This document shows positions 22,749-29,737 of a stretch of 49,503 nucleotides of DNA, in pieces. The DNA comes from a bacterium (GTDB lineage Bacteria > Elusimicrobiota > Elusimicrobia > UBA1565 > UBA9628), in contig JAJZQS010000004.1 of assembly GCA_021806745.1 (NCBI GenBank), positions 1 through 49,503 of the forward strand. The letters are read 5' to 3'. Under the pieces are notes generated by a model. It saw only the letters and a program-made list of their open reading frames with translations. It was not told the DNA's origin and made no database searches. The first letter of the stretch is position 1. Every line of letters begins with the position of its first letter. Made by a program: the position numbers and the translations under genes.

Positions 22749-23495
22749 ATGCCTTCGCGCGAGCGCTTGGACTCGGCCCTGGTCGCGCGCGGACTTTTCG
22801 AAACGCGCGCCAAGGCCCAGGCCGCGGTGATGGCCGGGCTCGTGCTCGTCGATGGGCGTCCGGCGGCGAAGGCCGGCCAAGCCGTGGCCGAGGACGCCGC
22901 GCTGACTCTGAAGTCCGATCCCTGTCCTTTCGTCTCGCGCGGCGGACTCAAGCTGAAGGCCGCGCTCGACGCGTTCGCGCTCGACGCGCGCGGCGTCGTG
23001 GCCCTCGACGTCGGCGCATCGACCGGCGGCTTCACGGACTGCCTGCTGCAGGCGGGCGCCGCGCGCGTCTACGCCGTGGACGTGGGCACGGCTCAACTGC
23101 ACCCGCGCCTGCGCGCCGACGCGCGCGTGGTCTGGCGCGAAAACACCCACGCCCGGCTGCTGCGTCCGGAATGGTTCAAGCCTCGTCCGACTCTGGCCGT
23201 GGCCGACGTCTCATTCATCTCGCTGGCGCAAGTCCTGCCGTTCATCGCGGCCTGCCTGGAGCCTGCGGCCGACCTCGTGGTGCTCGTCAAGCCGCAATTC
23301 GAGGTCGGCCCCAAGCTCGCTCCCAAGGGAGTGGTCCGCGACCCCGCGGTCCGGCTGGCCGCGGTCGAGAAGATCGTCTCCGCCGCCGCGGCGCTGGGGC
23401 TGGCGGAGATCGGCCGAATCGAATCGCCCATCAAGGGTCCGAAGGGAAACGCGGAGTTCCTGCTGCGGCTTAAGTGCCGCGATGTGTTAGGATGA
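22749..23495 (+). CDS. tlyA: TlyA-family rRNA 2'-O-methyltransferase (hemolysin A family)
   Basis: A protein of 248 residues. The N-terminal S4 domain (RERLDSALVARGLFETRAKAQAAVMAGLVLVDGRP) is followed by SRGGLKLKAALDAF and an FtsJ/RrmJ-type SAM-binding domain (VALDVGASTGGFTDCLLQAGAARVYAVDVG), then VADVSFISL and LVVLVKPQFEVG, the K-D-K-E-type catalytic positions. Characterised TlyA proteins 2'-O-methylate cytidines in 16S and/or 23S rRNA. A longer upstream frame to 21999 is antisense to the folD-like gene and is not coding; the ATG at 22749 fits the S4 domain and the promoter. Confidence 0.93.
   Translation: MPSRERLDSALVARGLFETRAKAQAAVMAGLVLVDGRPAAKAGQAVAEDAALTLKSDPCPFVSRGGLKLKAALDAFALDARGVVALDVGASTGGFTDCLLQAGAARVYAVDVGTAQLHPRLRADARVVWRENTHARLLRPEWFKPRPTLAVADVSFISLAQVLPFIAACLEPAADLVVLVKPQFEVGPKLAPKGVVRDPAVRLAAVEKIVSAAAALGLAEIGRIESPIKGPKGNAEFLLRLKCRDVLG
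23485..23493 (+). promoter_or_regulatory. Extended -10 box of the receiver/zinc-ribbon gene
   Basis: TGT TAGGAT (hexamer 23488-23493) lies over the tlyA stop codon and ends 7 nt before the GTG at 23501. An ATG at 23492 is created by the box plus G and would precede the predicted transcript start. Confidence 0.5.
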
Positions 23496-23500
23496 CTGCC

Positions 23501-24067
23501 GTGAGCCGACCGCTGAAGGTGCTCGTGGCCGACGACGACGCGACCAGCCGCGCCGTGCTGCGTGCGGCGCTGGCCCGCCTCGACTACGACACCGTCGAGG
23601 CCGCCAGCGGCGAGGCGGCCTGGAAGACGGCGCTGAGCGAGGGGTGCCGAATCGTCGTCAGCGACTGGGTGATGCCCGACATCGACGGCCTGGAGCTGTG
23701 CCGCCGCTTGCGCGAAGACCCCAAGCGTCCCTACACCTACTTCATCCTTCTCTCCGGAGAGCGCCTCGGGCATCCGAACCACGCCAAAGCGATGGAGGAA
23801 GGGGTCGACGACTTCCTGAGCAAACCCGTGGACGTGGACGCGCTGCGCATGCGCCTGCGCGTGGGCGAGCGCATCGTGCGCCTCAACGAGCGCGTGCGCA
23901 CGCTGGAGGGCATCCTGCCGGTCTGCGCGTACTGCCGGCGCATCCGCAACGAACGAAACTCCTATCAGAGCCTGGAGGAGTTCGTCAGCGACCGCACTCC
24001 GGCCCGTTTCTCGCACGGCATCTGCCCGGACTGCGCCGCCAAGCACTTCCCCGAACTCTCCCCCTGA
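23501..24067 (+). CDS. Response regulator with C-terminal four-cysteine domain
   Basis: A protein of 188 residues. The receiver domain spans ~1-120: VLVADDDATSRAVL (acidic pocket), phospho-acceptor Asp55 in VVSDWVMPDIDG, LLSGE (Thr/Ser switch) and the Lys of DDFLSKPVD. A helix (VRTLEGILP) links to a ~45-residue C-terminal module with CAYC at 142-145 and CPDC at 175-178 around RNERNSYQSLEEF and FSHGICP. This module is known from the C-termini of many sensor kinases and regulators and probably binds zinc; its role is not established. No partner kinase lies nearby. GTG at 23501 is chosen from the promoter; ATG at 23492 is the alternative. Confidence 0.85.
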   Translation: MSRPLKVLVADDDATSRAVLRAALARLDYDTVEAASGEAAWKTALSEGCRIVVSDWVMPDIDGLELCRRLREDPKRPYTYFILLSGERLGHPNHAKAMEEGVDDFLSKPVDVDALRMRLRVGERIVRLNERVRTLEGILPVCAYCRRIRNERNSYQSLEEFVSDRTPARFSHGICPDCAAKHFPELSP

Positions 24068-24080
24068 CCGCGCCTCGGTA

Positions 24081-24109
24081 TTGTCGCCGCGCGCCTTTTC
24101 GTTTATACT
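24081..24109 (+). promoter_or_regulatory. Promoter of the GYF/receiver gene
   Basis: TTGTCG (24081-24086), a 17-nt spacer and TATACT (24104-24109) end 9 nt before the ATG at 24119. The predicted leader is at most about two bases. Confidence 0.7.
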
Positions 24110-24118
24110 TCGTCCCAG

Positions 24119-24907
24119 ATGCCGTATTACTTGTTCGACGGAAAACAAGCGATCGGCCCGTTCGAGCCCGCTGACTTGGTCAAGCGGCCGGGCTTCGGTG
24201 CCGCGACGCTGGTGTTTCCCCACGGCGCCACCACCGCCGACGCCTGGAAGGCCGCAGGAACCTTCCCGGACATCGCGCGGGCGCTGACGCCCGCCGCGCC
24301 GGCCATCCCCCCGCCGCCGACCATAGCGCCGCCGCCGCCTCTGGCCGCGGCCGCGCCGCCCTCGGCCGCGATCACCCTGCAGATGCCGGCGCGCAAAGCT
24401 CCCGCGCCGGAGCCCTCCGCGCCTGCGACCGTCGCGCCCGCGGCGTCCGAGCCTCCCCAAGTCCCGCAGGCGCAGGCCAAGCCCGCCCCGTCGGAAAAGC
24501 TCGTACTGGTCGTCGATGACGACGAGAACGTGCGCAGTTTCATCGAGATGAGCGCCACGATGGAGGGCTTCCAGGTCGTGACCGCCGTCAACGGCATCGA
24601 CGCGACCGCCAAGCTCGCCCAGCGTTCGGCGGACCTCATCATCACCGACTTGATGATGCCGGGACAAGGCGGCTACGAGTTCCTGCGCAGCCTCCAGGGA
24701 GAAGGCGTGGGCCGCGTGCCGATTTTCGTCGTGACCGGAAGCGCGCTGGACTCCTCGACCGTGGCGATGATCAAGCAGGAAGCCAACGTCGTCGAATTCG
24801 TCTCCAAGCCCATCAACATCGTCAAGTTCATCGGCGACCTACACAAGCACCTGGGCACCGCCCGTCCTTCTCCGCGCGCCGGCGAAAAGCGCGCCGGTTC
24901 CTGGTAG
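24119..24907 (+). CDS. GYF-like domain - Pro/Ala linker - receiver domain protein
   Basis: A protein of 262 residues. Residues 1-56 (YYLFDGKQAIGPFEPADLV … AWKAAGTFPDI) look like a GYF_2 peptide-binding domain (the YYxxxGxxxGPF pattern). A ~70-residue Pro/Ala-rich linker follows. From residue 127 there is a CheY receiver: LVLVVDDDENVRSFIE, phospho-acceptor Asp177 in IITDLMMPGQGG, FVVTGS (switch Thr) and Lys in VSKPINIVKF. There is no output domain, so phosphorylation may control binding through the GYF part. It is encoded close to another receiver protein but has its own promoter, and no kinase is nearby. Confidence 0.8.
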   Translation: MPYYLFDGKQAIGPFEPADLVKRPGFGAATLVFPHGATTADAWKAAGTFPDIARALTPAAPAIPPPPTIAPPPPLAAAAPPSAAITLQMPARKAPAPEPSAPATVAPAASEPPQVPQAQAKPAPSEKLVLVVDDDENVRSFIEMSATMEGFQVVTAVNGIDATAKLAQRSADLIITDLMMPGQGGYEFLRSLQGEGVGRVPIFVVTGSALDSSTVAMIKQEANVVEFVSKPINIVKFIGDLHKHLGTARPSPRAGEKRAGSW

Positions 24908-24956
24908 CGAAACAACCGCGCAACGGCCCGGACACAAGTCTTTAACGACCGTCGGC

Positions 24957-24962
24957 TACGCT
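24957..24962 (+). promoter_or_regulatory. -10 box of the coiled-coil membrane protein gene
   Basis: TACGCT ends 6 nt before the ATG at 24969. A GTG at 24963, in frame, would sit immediately after the box and before the predicted transcript start. No clear -35. Confidence 0.4.
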
Positions 24963-24968
24963 GTGGGC

Positions 24969-25625
24969 ATGGACGAGGAAAGCCCCAAAGCCGCACGCAC
25001 CGCCGAATTGCGGCGCGCAGTCAACGCGACGCGAGCGCGCCTGGAGCAGCAGCGCCTCGCGGCCGCGGCTCTGCGCGATGAACTCGCCGTCCTTCGCCGC
25101 CTCGCCCGCGAGCGCGCCGCGTCCGCCCCTCGAACTCCACGGGCACGGCGCGCGGGCGCGCGGGCGCGACACGCCGCGGCCGTCGCGGCGCTCGCGCTCG
25201 CGGCGGTGATCGTCGGCCGCTTTCCCGCGCCGCCGGCCGTCGCCAAGGCCCCGCCCGCGCCCGCCGTCCGCGTCCGCCCGCCAGCGCTCCCGCGGCCGGG
25301 GCCGGAGCCTGCGCTCGCCGCGCCGGCGGGCGAGCCGCGCTCCGACGACGGCGGCGACGACGCGGCGCGCGCTCTCTTGTTGGCCCAGCGCTGGCGGGCG
25401 CCCGACGGCCTATCGCTCGACGAGCGCTTCGGCGATCCCTCCGATCCCCCCGGGGCCCCGAAGACCTGGCGGACCGAACGCGTCGGAGAGCGGCGCTACG
25501 CGGTCATCCGACGCGAACCCTCGGGCGCCGAAGACGAGATCGTCGTCGACCTCGAACTCGGGCGCGTCCAGCCCGCCGGCCGCACGCGGCGGCGCCTGTC
25601 GGGCTACCTGCTCAGCCGCCGCTGA
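24969..25625 (+). CDS. Single-pass membrane protein with N-terminal coiled coil, unknown function
   Basis: A protein of 218 residues that I do not recognise. Residues ~5-45 form a charged helix with coiled-coil character (ATRARLEQQRLAAAALRDELAVLRRL). An Arg-rich stretch leads to one hydrophobic segment (AAAVAALALAAVIVGRF, ~68-84), giving a predicted N-in orientation. A Pro/Ala linker follows, then a ~80-residue C-terminal domain (LDERFGDPSDPPG, ERRYAVIRREPSGAEDEIVVDLELG) that may lie in the periplasm. The gene converges with nadA, leaving 9 bases between stops. Confidence 0.6.
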   Translation: MDEESPKAARTAELRRAVNATRARLEQQRLAAAALRDELAVLRRLARERAASAPRTPRARRAGARARHAAAVAALALAAVIVGRFPAPPAVAKAPPAPAVRVRPPALPRPGPEPALAAPAGEPRSDDGGDDAARALLLAQRWRAPDGLSLDERFGDPSDPPGAPKTWRTERVGERRYAVIRREPSGAEDEIVVDLELGRVQPAGRTRRRLSGYLLSRR

Positions 25626-25634
25626 CGCGCCGGC

Positions 25635-26696
25635 TCACGCGGCGCCGGCGTCCTCGGCCAACTCGAACATCCTCTCGATGGGCCGGCGCGCGCGCTCGCG
25701 CAGGAAGGCCGGCACCTCCACGCGCTGAGACGCGGCCGGGCGCTCCAGCGCGCGCAGCACGCGCGATAAATCGGTCGCCTTCATGTGCGGGCACAGACGG
25801 CACATCGGCACGAAGGCCTTGTCCGGGAAGCGCGTACGCGCGAGGTCTCCCAGGCCGCACTCGGTGATCAGCATGTAGGACGGCGCCCGGTGCTCGTCGA
25901 CGAACTTCATCATGTCGCCGGTGCCTCCGACGAAGTCGACGACCGAGGTCAGCCCGGGCGAGCACTCGAAATGCGCGAGTATCTTCACGCCCGGATACAT
26001 CTTGCGGTAGAACTCCACCGACGCGGCGTCGAAATTGTCGTGCACCAGGCAAGAGCCGTCCCAGACGATCAACTCCTTGCCCGGCGCCTTGCCCAGTTCG
26101 CGCGCAAGGTTGAGGCCCATCATCCGGTCGGGGACGAAGATCACCGTCTCGTTTTTCTCGTAGAGCTTGCGCAAGATCTTGGGCGCGTTGGCCGAGGTCA
26201 CGATCACGTCGGACTCCGCCTTCACCGCGGCCGAGGTGTTGATGTAGGTGGCCACGGGCGCGCCTGGATGGCGGCGCTTGAGTTCGCGCACTTGCGCGGC
26301 GGAAATCGACTCCGACAGCGAACAGCCGGCCTCGGGCGCGGGCAGCAAGACCTCCTTTTCCGGGCTGAGGACCTTGGCCGTCTCGGCCATGAAGCGCACG
26401 CCGCAGAAGATCACGCGCTCGGCGCGGGACTGCGCGCACAGCTTGGCCAGCTTGTAGGAGTCGGCGACGAAGTCCGCGACGCCGATGAGGACCTCGGCGC
26501 GCTGGTAGACGTGCGCCGGGATCACGGCGCGCGTCTCTTTTTTCAAAACATTGATCTTCCAGGTCAGGCGCGCGGCGCGCTCGACCTCCTCATCGCGCCA
26601 GCCGAGGCCCGCCAGGCCCCGGTCGGACAGGCGCTGCGCCTCCTGCTCGGTTTGAGACGGCGAGGGTTCGGGGGCACGAGCTTCTTTTACCGCCAT
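25635..26696 (-). CDS. nadA: Quinolinate synthase A
   Basis: A protein of 353 residues that condenses iminoaspartate with dihydroxyacetone phosphate to quinolinate, the precursor of NAD, using a [4Fe-4S] cluster. Recognised from INVLKKETRAVIPAHVYQ, QSRAERVIFCGVRFMAETAKVLSPEKEVLLPAPEAGCSLSESI, ATYINTSAAVKAESDVIVTSANA, VWDGSCLVHDNF, AHFECSP and CRLCPHMK, which include the cluster cysteines. Start ATG at 26696 lies inside the 3' end of the GDPD gene (10-base overlap); longer upstream frame is not coding. It is the last gene of the suf operon, which makes sense for an iron-sulfur enzyme. nadB and nadC are not in the window. Confidence 0.95.
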   Translation of the reverse strand: MAVKEARAPEPSPSQTEQEAQRLSDRGLAGLGWRDEEVERAARLTWKINVLKKETRAVIPAHVYQRAEVLIGVADFVADSYKLAKLCAQSRAERVIFCGVRFMAETAKVLSPEKEVLLPAPEAGCSLSESISAAQVRELKRRHPGAPVATYINTSAAVKAESDVIVTSANAPKILRKLYEKNETVIFVPDRMMGLNLARELGKAPGKELIVWDGSCLVHDNFDAASVEFYRKMYPGVKILAHFECSPGLTSVVDFVGGTGDMMKFVDEHRAPSYMLITECGLGDLARTRFPDKAFVPMCRLCPHMKATDLSRVLRALERPAASQRVEVPAFLRERARRPIERMFELAEDAGAA

Positions 26697-27400
26697 AGAT
26701 CGAGCTCCGGATAGTTGCTGAAGATGCCGTCGACGCCCGACCGGGCCAGCCGGTCGCGGTCCATCGGCGTGTTGACTGTGTAGACCAGGGTCTTGAAGCC
26801 GCGCTCGCGCGCGGCGCGCAGAAGACGCGCCGAGGCCTGGCGCAGACTCAGGTTCAGGCTCTCGGCCGAAAGCTCGCTCATCTCCCGCCACGCCGTCGCC
26901 GCGCGAGTCAGGCCGAGCAGGTAACCGATGCGGACATTCGAATCGAGCTCGCGCACGGAAAACAGGGCCCGGTGGTCGAAGCTCGATACGATCACGCGCC
27001 GTCCGGAGGCCTCGCCGCGCAGGAAGTCGACGACCGCGCGCTCGATGCCCGGATACACGCGCGAGCCGTGCTTGAGTTCCACGTGCATCTCGACCGAGGG
27101 CGGAACCGCGTCGAACACGTCCGCCAGGCGCGGCAGGCGCTCCCCGGAAAATTTCGGGTCGAACCAGGAGCCGACGTCGATCCGGTCGGCCTCGCCTTTC
27201 CAACGCAGGCGGCGCAACGCGCGGCGATCCCCGCCGCAGCGGCGAAGGTCGTCGTCGTGCGCGACGACGAGCTCGCCGTCGAGCGTCCGGTGGACGTCGA
27301 ACTCCACGGCCCGCGCCCCCATCTCCACGGCGCGACGAAACGAGGCGAGGGTGTTTTCCGGCGCGTGACCGCTGGCCCCGCGGTGCGCGATCACGAGCAT
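26687..27400 (-). CDS. Glycerophosphodiester phosphodiesterase family protein
   Basis: A protein of 237 residues with the GDPD TIM-barrel pattern: VIAHRGASGHAPENTLASF (catalytic His-Arg), GARAVEFDVHRTLDGELVVAHDD (metal-binding Glu/Asp and second His), MHVELKHG and the C-terminal VYTVNTPMDRDRLARSGVDGIFSNYP. No signal peptide, so it should act in the cytoplasm on glycerophosphodiesters from phospholipid turnover. It overlaps both neighbours by 10 bases (PHP gene upstream, nadA downstream), showing tight operon packing. Confidence 0.92.
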   Translation of the reverse strand: MLVIAHRGASGHAPENTLASFRRAVEMGARAVEFDVHRTLDGELVVAHDDDLRRCGGDRRALRRLRWKGEADRIDVGSWFDPKFSGERLPRLADVFDAVPPSVEMHVELKHGSRVYPGIERAVVDFLRGEASGRRVIVSSFDHRALFSVRELDSNVRIGYLLGLTRAATAWREMSELSAESLNLSLRQASARLLRAARERGFKTLVYTVNTPMDRDRLARSGVDGIFSNYPELDLWR

Positions 27401-28233
27401 CGTCGCTCCAAAGCCTCCTCGATCGCCGCCCGGCCGACTTCATCGTAATCGACGCCGAGCGCGTGTTCGCGCCCGGTACCCGGTCCGTGATAGTCCGAAC
27501 CGCCCAGAGCCAGCAGGCCGCGCGACTGCGCCCAGTCGCCGTAGGCGCGCATTTGCGACGGCGTGTGCCCGGCGTAGCGGACCTCGACGGCCTGCAGTCC
27601 GAGGCGATGGAGCTCGTCAAGCTCCGCTTGCTTGCCGGCGGTCTGCGGGTGCGCCAGACAGGCGATGCCTCCGGCATCGCGAATCAGCGCGACGGCCTCG
27701 GCCGGACTCGGCCCCATCGACTCGACGAAGCCCGGCTTGCCGCTGATCAGAAAGCGCTCAAAAGCCTCCTTGCGGCTTGCGACGACGCCGAGGCGGCGCA
27801 GCGCGTCGGCCACGTGAGGCCTGCCGACCGTCTCGTGCGCGGCGGCCCGCACGTCCTCGTAGGAAATCGAATGACCAAGCGCGCGGAGCTTATCGACCAT
27901 GAGCCGCGCACGCACCGAGCGGCGCTCCCGGAACTCGCTCAGCCGTCGCTCGAAACCCGGCGAAGCCGGATCGAAGCCGTAGCCGAGTACGTGCACGCGG
28001 TCGGCGGCCCCCGCGCCCGCGCAGTTGATCTCGATGCCCAGGCGCGCGCGCAGGCCGACCGCGGCCGCGGCCGCGAAAAGCTCCGGGCCGCCGGAGACGC
28101 TGTCGTGATCGGTCAAAACCAGCAGAGACACCCCGCGCGCGGCCGCGCGCGTGACCAATTCGGCCGGCGTCAAAGTACCGTCGGAGTAGACGGAATGACA
28201 GTGAAGCTCGACGCGTCCGGCGAGGGCGGTCAA
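27391..28233 (-). CDS. PHP-domain phosphoesterase (nucleoside bisphosphate phosphatase / RNase AM-like)
   Basis: A protein of 280 residues. PHP metal motifs: VELHCHSVYSDGTLTPAEL, VLTDHDSVSG, LGIEINC, AHPQT and GGSDYHGP. The layout matches the YciV/RNase AM group that removes nucleotides from 3',5'-bisphosphates or RNA 5' ends. The start is TTG at 28233, overlapping the nfu stop as TTGA. Because the first metal motif begins at residue ~9, no later start is possible, so this rare codon is well supported. Stop overlaps the GDPD start. Confidence 0.87.
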   Translation of the reverse strand: MTALAGRVELHCHSVYSDGTLTPAELVTRAAARGVSLLVLTDHDSVSGGPELFAAAAAVGLRARLGIEINCAGAGAADRVHVLGYGFDPASPGFERRLSEFRERRSVRARLMVDKLRALGHSISYEDVRAAAHETVGRPHVADALRRLGVVASRKEAFERFLISGKPGFVESMGPSPAEAVALIRDAGGIACLAHPQTAGKQAELDELHRLGLQAVEVRYAGHTPSQMRAYGDWAQSRGLLALGGSDYHGPGTGREHALGVDYDEVGRAAIEEALERRCS

Positions 28234-28460
28234 ACGGCGACCACTTCCTTGATCTCCGGGATTTCCTGGCGCAGCATACGCTCGACACCGCCCTTGAGCG
28301 TGGCCGTCGAACTCGGGCAGGTGCCGCAGGCCCCCGACAGAGACACCTTGACCACGCCGCTGCTCTCGTCGACGGCGACGAGGGAAATGTCTCCACCGTC
28401 GGACTGGATGTAGGGACGGATCTTGTCGAGGACCTTCTCGACGCGCTCTCTGGTGTTCAT
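28230..28460 (-). CDS. NifU C-terminal domain protein (Nfu-type Fe-S carrier)
   Basis: A protein of 76 residues consisting only of the NifU C-terminal (Nfu) domain: VEKVLDKIRPYIQSDGGDISLVAVD and the cluster-binding Cys pair in GACGTCPSSTATLKGGVERML. It should receive and deliver [4Fe-4S] clusters to target enzymes. ATG at 28460 overlaps the Rrf2 stop as ATGA, and its stop overlaps the PHP start. Confidence 0.93.
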   Translation of the reverse strand: MNTRERVEKVLDKIRPYIQSDGGDISLVAVDESSGVVKVSLSGACGTCPSSTATLKGGVERMLRQEIPEIKEVVAV

Positions 28461-28936
28461 TTCTTTCTCCCGGCCGCGGCGTTCATCGCCTCCAGCCATC
28501 GCGGCGCGGCGCCGCACGATCCCGCACTGCCGTCCAGGATCGACGCCAGCGTCACGCTCTCCAAATAACGAGTGACCGCCTCGCCCAGGCCCCGCCAGAC
28601 CGGCGAGATCGAGCACGCGTCCTGGTGGCGGCAATTCTTTTCCCCCGAATCATACTTCTCGCAGACGTCCTCGAAAACGTCGCCGTCGACCGCACGCACG
28701 ACCTCGGACAGCGTGATGCGCTCCGGCGGACGCGACAGCGCGTAGCCGCCCGCGCTGCCGCGGCGGCTCTCGACGAGCCCGGCGCGGCGCAGCTTCAACA
28801 GGATTTGGCTGACGTAGTCGGCCGGGACGTTGTCGGATTCGGCCAGACGTTCGGCGGCGACGGGCTCGCCGCCGTGAGCGCGGGCGAGCGCCGTCATCAG
28901 GCGCGTCGCGTATTCGATGGAGCTGGTGATTCGCAT
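28457..28936 (-). CDS. Rrf2-family transcriptional regulator (IscR/SufR-like)
   Basis: A protein of 159 residues. The N-terminal winged helix (SSIEYATRLMTALARAHGG, VPADYVSQILLKLRRAGLVESRRGSAGGYALSRPPERITLSEVVRAVDG) is typical of Rrf2. Three cysteines in the loop (C-x9-C-x5-C around CEKYDSGEKNCRHQDACS) could hold an iron-sulfur cluster, as in IscR (where spacing is C-x5-C-x5-C). It probably senses cluster supply and controls the suf promoter at 34376-34404, although it sits seventh in the operon rather than first. Confidence 0.9.
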   Translation of the reverse strand: MRITSSIEYATRLMTALARAHGGEPVAAERLAESDNVPADYVSQILLKLRRAGLVESRRGSAGGYALSRPPERITLSEVVRAVDGDVFEDVCEKYDSGEKNCRHQDACSISPVWRGLGEAVTRYLESVTLASILDGSAGSCGAAPRWLEAMNAAAGRKK

Positions 28937-28942
28937 GCCGCC

Positions 28943-29278
28943 TCAGTACAGCCCGAGCTGTTCCTTGGCCTCCTCGGTGGCCATCGTACGGGGATCCCAA
29001 GACGGCGCGAAGACCAGGTCCACGTCCACATCCTTGACCCCAGGAATGCCCGCCAGCGCGGTGTGCGCGGACGCCAGCAGCATGGGTCCGTAAGGGCAGG
29101 CCGGAGAGGTCAGGCTCATCTTGATCTTGACCGACAGGCCTTTGTCTCCGGAGGAAATTTCGGCGCCGTAAATCAGGCCGAGGTCCACGACGCTCATGCG
29201 GATTTCCGGATCGATGACCGGCTGAAGCGCCGCCCCGATCTGGCGGAAAGTCAATCGCGGAGAGGTCGCCGTGGCCAT
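28943..29278 (-). CDS. sufT: SufT / MIP18-family (DUF59) Fe-S assembly factor
   Basis: A protein of 111 residues: LQPVIDPEIRMSVVDLGLIYG is the DUF59 signature. VKIKMSLTSPACPYGPMLLASAHTALAGIPGVKDVDVDLVFAPSWDP carries the conserved reactive Cys and the P-x-W-x-P end. SufT-type proteins assist maturation of Fe-S proteins. ATG at 29278 lies 1 base after the sufU stop; an ATG at 29293 lies inside sufU and is less likely. Confidence 0.9.
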   Translation of the reverse strand: MATATSPRLTFRQIGAALQPVIDPEIRMSVVDLGLIYGAEISSGDKGLSVKIKMSLTSPACPYGPMLLASAHTALAGIPGVKDVDVDLVFAPSWDPRTMATEEAKEQLGLY

Positions 29279-29279
29279 C

Positions 29280-29735
29280 TCAGCGCTCCGCACCCGCGGC
29301 CGCGCTCAGGCCTTGAGCGACGGTGTTCCAGGCCAACGTCGCGCACTTCACGCGCAGCGGGAATTTCCGCACGCCTTCGAGCGCCGACAGCGCCTCCAGC
29401 TCCGGGGGCAGCGAGGAAACCGGCGCGTTTTCGAGCATCATCGCCTTGAACGCCTTGACCAGTTCGCGGACCCGCTCCTCGCTTTTTCCCTCCAACGCCT
29501 CGCCCATCATCGCGGCCGAGGCCTGGCTGATCACGCATCCGTGTCCGGCGTAGCGCAGGATGGCGAGCCCGCCGCCCTCGCGCCGCGCGGTGATCTCGAT
29601 CTCGTCGCCGCAGACGGGGTTGATCCCGTGCGCGCGCACGTCGGCCGGCTCCAAGCGCCCCTTGCGCGTCGTCGATCGAAAATAATCGAGCAGCACCTCG
29701 CGGTAGAGGTCCTGCAGTTCCGCGTCTCCTTCCAT
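29280..29735 (-). CDS. sufU: SufU-type Fe-S assembly protein
   Basis: A protein of 151 residues: LQDLYREVLLDYFRSTTRKGRL at the N-terminus, Cys ligands in NPVCGDEIEI, YAGHGCVISQASAAMM and LRVKCATLAWNTV, plus the ~20-residue insertion between the second and third Cys (SLPPELEALSALEGV region) that separates SufU from IscU. SufU accepts persulfide sulfur from SufS, in many organisms through a zinc site. It starts 2 bases after the sufS stop. Confidence 0.94.
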   Translation of the reverse strand: MEGDAELQDLYREVLLDYFRSTTRKGRLEPADVRAHGINPVCGDEIEITARREGGGLAILRYAGHGCVISQASAAMMGEALEGKSEERVRELVKAFKAMMLENAPVSSLPPELEALSALEGVRKFPLRVKCATLAWNTVAQGLSAAAGAER

Positions 29736-29737
29736 GG

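Noticed and set aside
25617-25650. GC-rich palindrome between the converging genes near 25630 as a terminator
   Set aside because: The repeat has no T-tract on either strand and such palindromes are frequent in this composition.
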